Positions 33,645-43,300 of a DNA stretch of 64,000 nt are shown one piece after another (within the stretch, counting starts at the first letter, position 1; each line of letters begins with the position of its first letter). The position numbers and the translations under genes are program-made. The notes beneath the pieces were generated by a model that did not search any database, was not told where the DNA came from, and saw only the letters and a program-made list of their open reading frames with translations. The stretch is from Amblyornis subalaris (taxonomy: Eukaryota; Chordata; Aves; Passeriformes; Ptilonorhynchidae), in the NCBI GenBank assembly GCA_018881555.1, contig JACAXG010000121.1, forward strand, positions 1,245,717 to 1,309,716, in the 5' to 3' direction.

Positions 33645-35369
33645 CTGCTTTGTGCCAAGGATCTTGGAGCTCATCTGCTCACCCCCCTGATCCAGCTGAA
33701 AATTAACTGCACTAGGACACTATACCCCTGGCTGTACCACGCCGTGAGCGTGTGGGAGACGTGAAGTTCTGCCCAAAGAAAATCCTGCAAGAAAGCGTAC
33801 ACTGCTCCTTCAAAATGCCTCTGACAGCTCTTGAAATACTGGGCTTAATGCCATTTATTGATTTGTAACCACGGAGACGGTGCGTGTTCCTATTGCAAAG
33901 TGAGGGAAAAGCTCTTTTCCTTCACCTCCTCAAGCAGTGAACAAGGTTGGAGGATACTCCTTGTAACCNCCTGAAGCCTTCACAGGAGGGACGAGCAAGT
34001 TGTTTGCCTTCTCAGAGGCTGCTGCGTTTTCACAGAGGTGGAGAAAATCAACCATTCCTTGCACNCCAGCCTGAAGCAAAAAGGGCTAAGCTATTCTGGG
34101 AGATGAGAGATAAGCACACCAGAAAGCCTTATCAGAGATTTGTCTTAACTTGCAAAGGTATTTTCTTTGATGAAAGAATCCAAACGTTTGTTTGAAATGT
34201 TCTGTCTGCTCAGATTTGTTTTCAGGGGGATCTCACTCACACGCCATCCTGACAAATGGAGCCCTTCTGCATTAGGTTCTTTACTAAAGATCTTCACNTT
34301 CTGAATTAAAAATTCAAAGCAGAAAAAATAGGAATCAACAGAACAGTCAACNCAAAAAACAAGGGCTGAAGAATACTGGATCAATATCTGTTCCAAGTGC
34401 TTGTTACTGGGCAAGTCNGAGTCCAGCGATTTCAGGAAGGATGGAGCACTGGATGTGGGATCCTTGTGATTCAGCCTGGTGTGACTTGGGGTGTGATCAG
34501 CACTTACCCATCAGCTGACAGCAAACTGGTAACATTTGCTGGAGAACTGATGAAGATTTGAGGAAAATGGGCAAAAAAACCCAATTGTAGAGCATCAGAA
34601 CCATAGTTAGTCAACAAAGTGCCAAACAGAGGTACTAGAAAATGAAGATACCAGTATTTTTAAGCTGCCTTTCTTTTCTCACAGTCTAAAACTCAGTCCT
34701 GCTGTTTAACCTGAGGCACACTGGAGCTGTGTGGTCAATGTGACCGGCTGGTAACTTGCCAGAAAAGAAGTGTTTTGGATCGACTTGTCCCCTTTGCAAA
34801 CTGTGCTTAAAAAGCAAATCGTACCTTCCCATTTTTGTTGTGAATTCAAAATGTTTGCTTGTGACATGTCACCGATACTTTCCATTTTGAATGGAAACTT
34901 GCACTTTCTTTACATGTTATGGCCAGAAACATAATACAAGCGAATCGTCTTTTCCACATAAAACATCAAGAGTTTTGTCTAAGCCAGCCTTTGGNGAGGG
35001 GATGGGAGGGAGAGTTCTGAGTCAGCTCAAAACAAAATTAAGAGTTAGTTGGCTGGACCTGGCTGCCAAGNTGAACCCCCTGGTCTGTTATTTGCTTGGC
35101 TCCACTCCTGAAAGCAGCATCTCAGGGCTCTGAAGACCTTTCTGCCGTGGAAGTGGTACAGCCAAGGCTTTCAGGGTGGGCTGCAAGGTGTTGATGGAGT
35201 GCAGTGAGTCCCTTAAATTGTATAAATGAAAGAGTAATGCTTGCGAGAATGTAGCGAGGATAACTGCCTCAAAAACTGCACTGGGATTATCCTCAGCAAN
35301 GAGGCAAACCCCTGGAATGGGTGCACTGCAGATTTAATTGCATCATTGCTGCAGACAGTGCTGCGGTGG
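33645..35369. other. Intergenic, no gene seen
   Basis: Mixed to AT-rich sequence leading up to the CpG island. No exon or repeat was recognised. Confidence 0.5.
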
Positions 35370-35642
35370 TCGGTGCTGGGTGCAGGACCGGGCTCGCTGC
35401 TCGGGGGGCCGCGGCCAGACCCCCTCCCTTCCCGAGGAGAGATTCGAGGGGATCTCAGGCTGCTTCAGCCCAGCGCAGACCTGGGACAGCCGTCGGGGTC
35501 CCGAGGTGGCCAGGGATGGCCGGGGCACGGAGAGAGCACCCCGGGCTGTTTCCCAGCGAGGTGACGGATTCACCGTCCCCGGAGATGTTTTAAGTCTGCN
35601 CATAACTCTCGGTANCAGGGTTCTAGTTCGGTGGCGTTNGGN

Positions 35643-35700
35643 CGTGGGCTNGACTCGATGATCTCAGAGGTCTTTTCCAACCTCAGTGATGCTGCGATTC
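35643..35700 (+). mobile_element. CR1 LINE 3' tail inside the CpG island
   Basis: The string ngactcgatgatctcagagg followed by tcttttccaacctcagtgat and gctgcgattc matches the last 50-60 bases of avian CR1 elements. Ns are frequent here, as in the other CR1 copies. It may begin as early as about 35610. Confidence 0.8.
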
Positions 35701-35879
35701 ACCGCGAGGGGCACTGGGAGCTCGGGGGCTCGCGGACCGCCCCACCGGGCACCCCCTGCCCGGCCCCGGCAGCGGCGGCGGGCGGTGCCTCCGGGCGGGC
35801 GGGGCAGAGCGGCGGCTCGGGCCGGCCCCGGGGAGCGCGGCTCTGGAGCGGCCGGTGCGGGGCGGTCCGGGGCGGGGCG

Positions 35880-35981
35880 GGCGGAGCGGAGCGGCGCGGC
35901 GCGGGCGGGAGGCGGCGGGGGCTGCCCGGAGCCGGCGGAGGCGCGGCCGCCCCGGGAGGGCTCTCNGCGGTCGGGGCGCAG
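35880..35981 (+). other. Candidate non-coding first exon (probably PPFIBP1) ending at a splice donor
   Basis: A consensus donor, gcgcag|gtaagg, ends the most CpG-dense segment at 35981/35982. The exon start is not defined by sequence, so the left boundary given is nominal and lies just after the GC boxes. No ATG frame across this exon looks like a protein, which fits a 5' UTR exon. The next exon was not found in the window, so the following intron would be at least 28 kb. Confidence 0.5.
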
Positions 35982-36063
35982 GTAAGGGGGCGCGCCGGGG
36001 AGTTCCCGGGACCCGGTCCGAGACCGGACGGAGCCGACCGCGGCAACTTCGCGTCCCGGCGGG

Positions 36064-36344
36064 ATGAGCCCCGCCGTGCCCTTCCCCGGCGGCTCCTCCT
36101 CTGCCGCCGCCATGGCCCGGGTCCCCCCGGGAGCGGGGGCGGGAGCCGCCCCGAGCCCGGCGCCGTGGGACGGGCACGGCCGCGTGTGCGGGGAGCGGGG
36201 AGCGCGGCGTGGCTGCCCCCGCCTGTCCCCGTCCCCGTTCCCGTCCCGGCTGCCAGGGGAAGGAGAGGGTTTTCGGCGCTCCCGACCTGCTGCGCCTTAT
36301 TTACGTGCTGGACCTGACAACTTTCAGGAAAGTTTTGGGGAGAG
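36064..36344 (+). other. GC-rich open frame with Kozak ATG, possible alternative first coding exon
   Basis: An open frame begins at ATG 36064 and contains a second ATG at 36112 in a perfect Kozak setting (gccgccgccATGg). It encodes a Pro/Arg/Gly-rich peptide with no recognised domain, ending ..FQESFGER. The stop TAG at 36346 overlaps a possible donor, gagag|gtaggc, so an exon ending at 36344 would leave the frame open in phase 2. GC-rich DNA produces such frames by chance, so this is tentative. Confidence 0.2.
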
Positions 36345-36348
36345 GTAG

Positions 36349-38327
36349 GCAGTCTCCGGTTTAATCTTTTCAGGCTTTAGTAGGGCGCTTCGGGCACTAG
36401 GACTGTGAAACTGCATTAATGAGTTTTATCTAGAGCTAACAAACGTGTTTTGATTTAAGGCCTGGGGTTCTTACATCCTGTAATTATTTTTTCGAGGTCT
36501 GTTTCAGTTAGATCCGCGACTTCTGAAAGCTGAAATAAGCTGTGCTAGCTCACGCCCTGGCTGGGGTGCAGCCGCAGCCGTAAAAAGGTGCTTTACACCT
36601 ACGTGGTTATTTCTGTAGGGGGAGAGTAAGCTTTGGTGTTAAACGCTTGGCAGTGGTGTAACACGTGTGTGCTCTCTCGTGTACGTGAGAAACACAGATG
36701 AAGTGTTTCAGCTCGGGNTTGGCTGTGTCTGAGCCTTCAGAGACTGTGCTGGCTCTGCTCGTTCTGGCCCGAGCACGGATACTACCACCAGCACCATGTG
36801 TAGGCTCCGGTGTGTATTGCAATGGCAGCACATTGAGCAATACAAGTGTCGCCGCATTCCAAAAAGTAAACAGCAGAAATGGGTCGTACAGTGAGAATAT
36901 TCTCCATGCTTACACGATGGAGTGTAAGCCATCCTCCCCGCTGGGGAGGAAGATGCTGCAGTGTGTCAGCTCCGGATTTATTGCTTCTATTAAAGGTAGC
37001 AGCTGCATCTTGAGGATTTACGTTTGTGAAGGGTGTAAGTAGAGGTTTCAGTAAAACCAGCGCTCTCAGGCAGCCTGGCAGGTTGGTTTGAGAGGCATTC
37101 TGCAAAGTAGAAAAGCTGAAATCTGCTTAAACTCTCCGTTTCAAGTGTAGCAAAGATTTTGGCCTCTTAACTTCTTCACATCAGTAAGAAGTTAAGAGCC
37201 GGAGAGCTCCCTAGTTCAGCTTAGTACCTGTCCCAGCGGAGTTTTGGATTTAGCACAGTTCCTTGAAAAGCTGTATCAGACGGATCAGGTCCTAGAAGTG
37301 AAAATGACTGTCAGTGGTGTGCCGTGTTGCTCATGAGTTAAGATCGATGTTCCCGTGTCAGGAGTACGGAGTTGATGTTTCTCTCCTCCCCCAAGGCACT
37401 GGGAGCTCCTCCTGTTTTGCCTGGCTGTGGAGTGGGGCCCGGAGGAGCNGGTTCCCTCTGCAGCAGCCCCTCTCCTGCTTTGAGACAGGGTGCCCTGGGN
37501 TTTCATCCATTTGCTGAATCTGGGTTTAAGCGTTTTGCTGAAGAATGTCTGAGTTGATTTGTCCTGTGCACGTGGGTCTGCGGTAGATCCGTGCTCTGGG
37601 AAAAAATTGGTGAGTAACGTTTCTGCTCGTCTCTGAAACGCAGGGTGGAGCGCCTTGAAATCAGGGATGTCACATGGGGCAGAGAACCGTGGTGAATATC
37701 GTCTTTTTTTCCTGCTTAGATGCAAGTCCTGTCTCTTTCGGGTTGTGCTGCCAATGCAGTGTGAAACACGTTGCAGAAAGGAGTGGGGTGCTGGTGAAAA
37801 TGTCTGTGGAGGTGTATGGGGAGGCTTTGCCCGTGACCCGTGGCAACAAAGATAATTGTTAACATTCCTGAAATTACAGCCATTCCCAGGACACTGAGGT
37901 TCCCAGGTGGTGCTGCCAGCTTGTCTGGTCCCATTGCTCACCGGTGATGAGCAGGACAAAGTGTGGTCACTGCTCACTGGTCAGCTCAGGGTGGCCTGAG
38001 GACAGGCAGCGCTGCGTGTTACGAGGTGCACAGTGCAGTGTCCTTTAGGAGGTTTTGTGTCTCTTGAATCCATCCAAGTGGGGTTTCTCTGGTGTTTGTC
38101 TTTCACCACTTCAAGGANCACTTTCAGTGAAGTGGAAATCCTTTCCCTGAAGAGGTTTAAAACAGGAGAAGGTTTAGTCACTTTCTTGACGGTGGTGTGA
38201 TTGCATCAAAATAGACCTTTGGCTTACTCAGGACAAGGCAGTGTTGCTGTAAACTCGTTTGAATAACTGACTAATTTTCTTTGTTGTGCTTTGCATTATG
38301 TGTTTTTCTGTGAAGGTGGAGGGAGCG
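36349..38327. other. Putative first intron of the downstream gene, no exon seen
   Basis: Moderately CpG-containing flank of the island. CACGTG E-boxes occur at 36662-36667 and 37569-37574. Open frames exist but lack paired splice sites and similarity. Confidence 0.45.
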
Positions 38328-38374
38328 CAGATGACAAATCTGTGACAGAGTTGCCAGATGACAAATCTGTGACA
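38328..38374 (+). repeat. 27-bp period tandem duplication
   Basis: The 20-mer cagatgacaaatctgtgaca occurs at 38328-38347 and again exactly at 38355-38374, with a 7-base spacer. It is a recent local duplication. Confidence 0.9.
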
Positions 38375-39000
38375 AATGTTCCAAAAATGTGTCCCTGACT
38401 TCTGGGGTGGTGCGAGAGGAGTGCAAAAAACCCTAAATGCCTCTGACTGGGGAGTCTGCTGTTTTGCAGTAGTTTTCAACAGTGAAAGTAGGAGCCCAAA
38501 TGTTAGGCAGGCTTTAGGGAAGTGATAGAGCATCCTGGAAATTCCTGTGGTGTTAGAGGTGGTCAGTAAAGCCCCTATCCCACTGCCGAATTTGCATGCC
38601 CTTCCTGAAGGAGGTGCCAGTAACTTTTGCCTCAGCTGATAAATGGTGATGTGCAAGTTAGGTGGGTATATCTGAGACAGCTTCTTCTCGTACTTACTTC
38701 GGTTACTTTCAGGCTTCAAAGCAAAACTGAAGTTATGTGGCTGCTTTAAGGTGTACAGTTATGATCTGGCCTATTTCTGCCTGGCCAAACCACATCTGTA
38801 AACTTAAAAATGCAAGGAACAGGTTTATTGGAAGGTTCAGGCAGGTTTTGTTGTGTTCACTCCTCTTGTGTGAAGCGTGTTCATACAGCTGTGCGTTAAG
38901 GATACACAAAAACACTTAATACCTTCATAAATAAAACCACTTAGTACCTTCCTGTACTTAGGCTGAATAGTGAACCCCTTCCCCCATTTGTAATTGTGAG
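38375..39000. other. Putative intron, nothing recognised
   Basis: Ordinary mixed sequence between two small tandem repeats. Confidence 0.4.
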
Positions 39001-39036
39001 ATCCCATTAGTCATCCCATTAGTCATCCCATTAGTG
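39001..39036 (+). repeat. Three-copy 12-bp tandem repeat
   Basis: The unit atcccattagtc is present three times head to tail, with the last copy ending in g instead of c. Confidence 0.95.
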
Positions 39037-40046
39037 ACTTTGCCTTTGGATCCAGCCCAGCAGAGGTAAACTACACTGCCTTGCCTCATGCTTACTGCTG
39101 GTGTTTATGCCCAGATGTTTATTTAGCATTTACTATAAATTCCCACCCTGGCTGAATGAAGAAAGGGTGGTCATTTAATGACAGCTTCAGGAATCACAAA
39201 TGGCTCTTTGGAGATGTCTGCTTTGCAAGCATTAACCTGTGCATCACACAGAAAAGGCTCCTTGTTGTTCCTGAGAGATTACATCTTTTGCCCTGTGTTT
39301 GGAAAAGTCACTGTCTAATCCAGAATTAAAACTTGGTGCTCTTGGGGGTCAGTGTTTCTCTCGCCATGGGTTTGTTACCTGCAGTCGCTGTGTGTTTCCA
39401 ACTTGAGGCAGGTTTGGCAGGAGATCACAATAAGCCCTGACATCTCAGTGGGTTTCTGGTGGGATATTTGCTTTGGATCTCTCCTTGCTGTGAGCACCAT
39501 AGAGAGGGCGCTCACCTGGGAACATACCTTGAGANAAAGGACATGATGTCTTCTTCTTTTCCCTCCTTTTTATTCCCCCACCTTTCTCTCACAAATTGAC
39601 TTGTGTGTTGGCTCAGCTCAGACTGAAGACAGTGGCTGTTTGTTATTTTTCTAGTAGTGCTTGCTGCCAAAATAGTACCTTATTTGTGCTTAAAGGTTGG
39701 AATTTTCCATTAATAACTCAGTCATCACACTGGATTCACAGTTGCTTGCCCATGGTGTGCATTGCCCTTGCTGTGGGCACGTACAACTTCCTGGTATCCT
39801 TTAGCTTCCAGAGCACTTTGGTCCTCTGTGACTTCTGCTGTACACGAGGAAAGCGTGGTGGGTTAAACTTTATCCTNGTTCCATTGGCTGTGCTTCTGTT
39901 TCTGTCAAAAGGCCAAGATAAACCAATTGTATAAAAAGCTGATTTCTTTCCTCAGTGGAAATATATTTAGACACAGGTTTTTTAGTCCATTGTAGCTGAC
40001 GCTTTTCTGTTCCTTGCCCCTGCCAGGGCCATCTTCATCATTAATT
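39037..40046. other. Putative intron, nothing recognised
   Basis: Mixed sequence, with no exon or repeat identified. Confidence 0.4.
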
Positions 40047-40320
40047 GTAGAATCACAGCATCTGTAGGTTGCAAAAGACCTCCAAGATCATCGAGCCCAA
40101 CCTTTGACTGATCATCACCTTGACCATGACCAGCCCAGAGCACATGTGAGTGCCACATCCAGTCATTGCTTAAAACCTCCAGGGATGAGGACTCCACCAC
40201 TTCCCTGGGCAGCTCCTGCCAATGCCTGACCACCCTTTCCATGAAGAAGTTCTTCCTGATGTCCAGCTTGAACCTCTGCTGGCACAGCTTGAGGCCATTT
40301 CCTCTGTGTCAAAGAACAGN
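40047..40320 (-). mobile_element. CR1 LINE 3' end, antisense, distinct subfamily
   Basis: Reversed CR1: tagaatcacagcatctgtag, gacctccaagatcatcgagc, ttcctgatgtccagcttgaa, and ctggcacagcttgaggccat. The terminal sequence differs from the copies at 17423 and 33412. Confidence 0.94.
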
Positions 40321-43300
40321 ACCAGAGGCTACTTCAGCAGTCTCTGGCTTGTGGTGTTTGAGGGGAGATAAAAATAAAAAGTGTGACTTTAAGCAGCCAT
40401 TTGCATACATTTTGATGGTAATCACTCCTCCAGCAGGCACAGTGTTGTAACTCTTGCATGAATAAAATCCCCTTGTCAAGTGGCACCTGTGCACAAAAGG
40501 CTCCAAGGTCAGGTACACTGATCCAAAAGTTAGTTTGTGCTTGCNTCTTTCTTTATAGGCTTTCCCCCTAAATATTAGTGGAAAACTGAAGGCTGAGACT
40601 TGAGCCGGCTGTTGCAGCATCTGAACTCTGAAGTGGAGAATCTCCNTGCTGCCAGACAGCTGTCTAATTGTGTCACAGATGGGAAAAATCTGATAACCAC
40701 TAGTGTGAATCAGCATGTTTTAAATCCAACAGTTCTCATGGCTCCAAATGTGATGGATTTGAGAGGACAACTTGACTTTCTTGCTCTGTAACAGATGCAT
40801 CAAAATAAGAGGAAATGATAATGGTCTGGTCTTNCCTGCCTTGTCTCAGACTGATCAGTTCTGAAGCAAAAATGTAGGGGAAAAATAGGGTGTATTTTAC
40901 ATGTCAGTGTGGAATATAAGCCCAGATAGTTCACAGACACCGCAGTGGTTGTGAAGGGAGATACAACATACACGATTTATAGTTGGTAACAAAAATAGCT
41001 TTAATACTGTAAAAGCAAGCAAACTGCTAAACAAACAACCCCCNAGCCTCCTCATTCTCAAATCTTTCCCGTCATGCTCTTTTCTGAAGGACAGGAACAA
41101 GAACGCACATGCATCTACCAAACCAGCACCAGGCACTGTTTGGGGGATGAGGAAGGGGGGTTCCTTTCCCTGTGGCAGCTGTGCACACAGCTGTCCATCT
41201 GCTCTGTCAGTGGGCATGGCCACGGAGGTCTGGTTCTCTCCCAGCTTGGTGGTTCTTGGGCCGAGTCTGTTCAAAGAATCCAGAGTAATCCAGAAAGGGC
41301 TGTTTTGCTGAGTCTTGGCTTGATATTTTCTCTCTAGCATATGTGTTCTTGGTAGCTACAGGTATGAAGTTTTGACAGAAATACTTCCTTTGTGAACCAC
41401 GGGAAAAGTGCAAGCACTGTTGAAGGAAATTAGCTGTTTAGACTAGCCTGGGTCATGCAGAGTGTAGGGGATGGGGAAAAGANCACACAGCTCTTTTGGA
41501 AGCTGCTCTCCATGTTTTTGGGCATCGTGAGGTTGGCACGTGAAGGTGTCTGTAGGATCAGATTAAGGTTCTGCAGAGTGTGATGCTGATAATTTATGTC
41601 TGTCTTGAAGAGCGGGTGAGAAGAGTATCTCTGTTGTAAAAACACCCTGAGCTGTTTTTGCGTTTCTGAAAATAGTTACAATCTCACGTGGTTGTAGCAC
41701 TTGTGATCATCTTGGGTTCTGTGCAGCTTTGCCGTGTCCTTACACAGCTGCCATGGGTTGGTAAGAATCCCTCTTGCCANATGGAGGCTGCCAGAATCTG
41801 TTCTCTGTTAGGCTGGGATCAGTTAGTCTGCGCCTATGGAAGAAGTCCTGTGGAGACAGGGAAAGGGAGCACATACTTCGGGACCTTCTCAGCTTGAACG
41901 TGAGCAGGTATTTGTAGATGTCAGCTATTTGGTGCATGATTTTGGAACCTTTTCTTGTGGATTCGAAGCATCTCCTCTACTGTCCTGGCTTAGGTTTTAA
42001 ACCTGTGCTAAAAGTAGCATGGATTCATCTTTGTCCATGCCAGGGAGTGAGCCTGGTGGGGAGTGTGCTGCCTCTGAGAGCTGCTGTGTGCAGGATGCAG
42101 GGGCAGGCAAAGGCTGGGGTGTGGTTGAGGCTGTGGCTGTGTGGGAACAGGGAACATTCCTGGTGCTGGAACCTGCATTCCAGGCTGAAAAACACGTGGG
42201 AGGTGGTGGTTTGCTGGCTGTGATGCTCAACTTCTTTGCTCTCCCTCCTGCGCTGGAAGCATCTGTCACAGACTTTTGTTAAATGGGGGGGAGGGATGGC
42301 ACACAGAGCTCCCTTTTTAAGAACCAGACAGAAATTTCACCCTCCCAGAAAAAGCAAGGTGCTCCATGCCATAGCTGACAAATACTTAGTGTAACCTACA
42401 CCCTGGGGACCTCCACATTGCAGTTGGAAGCTTCTCTCAAGATCCAAATTCAAACATCTGTTCTCATGGACCTGTGTGTGCATCATAGGCGATTTCCTTG
42501 GGTCAGTGGCTTACAGAGAGGGAGGGGAGGACGTGTTGGAGCAGTCAAGGCACATGAGGTGTTCCCACAACTGTTGGCACAGTGGAGCAAAGGTCTTGTT
42601 GAAGAAGAGGTGGGTGTGTCGAGCAGCTGCTCCCCAGGAAAGCCATATGGCAGCTAGGTGACTCCAGGTCGGCTCAGGTGCTGGCTTTCTTGTAGTATCC
42701 TCTGTCCTGCTTCCAAACCAGGATTAAGCAAAAGAAAATATTGCTTTACTCTTAATTTAAATCTCTGGGAAGTTGGTTTTGCATCAGAGCAGACTTGAAA
42801 AGGCTTGTCAGTTGGATCTTGGAGCCATCGGGTTTTTTTTTTCCCCTCCACTTAACCGAAGCTGGTTTAATTTGTGACAGCACTTTTAATTTGTTATGTT
42901 TGTAAAGGAAGCATCACAGGGGAAAATTCACAAATGCATATTTATGTTTCTTGGCTAAGCTTAAATTGCCTCTAAGAATTTGCTTTTTGTATTGTTATAA
43001 AGAAAGGTTGGATTTTTTTTGTTCTAAACTGCATGATTTTCGTTTGGTTTATTGTTTGTGTTCTTCTCCTCCAGAGAGAGCATGTAGTGCTTTACCTTGG
43101 TGTACACCTTGTCTTGGATATGAAACATGTAACGAACAGGTCCTAACCAAAAGTATCCTCTTGGAGGTTTCCACACTCATCCTGGAGCTGGCGTTGGACC
43201 TCCTGTGCAGTGCTGGGCAGGGCCACTGATGTCTCTGATGGTGCTGGACAGAACTGTGCTTTCTGGAGCATCCTTGGGATGTGCAGCAGGAATTTGGGCA

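Larger units (their letters stand above)
35370..36290 (+). promoter_or_regulatory. Large CpG island, promoter of the next gene (probably PPFIBP1)
   Basis: Very high GC and dense CpG run for about 900 bases and reach an extreme between 35740 and 36260. GC boxes are present (GGGCGGGGC at 35797-35805, GGGGCGGGGC at 35869-35878). No TATA box is evident, as expected for a housekeeping-type promoter. In mammals the genes downstream of ARNTL2 on the same strand are SMCO2 and PPFIBP1, and PPFIBP1 (liprin-beta-1, an LAR-phosphatase-binding scaffold) has a CpG-island promoter. The promoter call is from sequence, and the gene name is inferred from synteny. Confidence 0.8.

Noticed and set aside
35631..36317. 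228-codon frame and several antisense frames in the CpG island
   Set aside because: Extreme GC content removes stop codons in all frames. The peptides are Pro/Arg/Gly/Ala strings with no domain, and the frame runs through a CR1 tail and a splice donor.
41978..42010. ctgtcctggcttaggtttta, resembling an LTR edge
   Set aside because: Only about a dozen bases match, and the flanking sequence does not follow any LTR I know.
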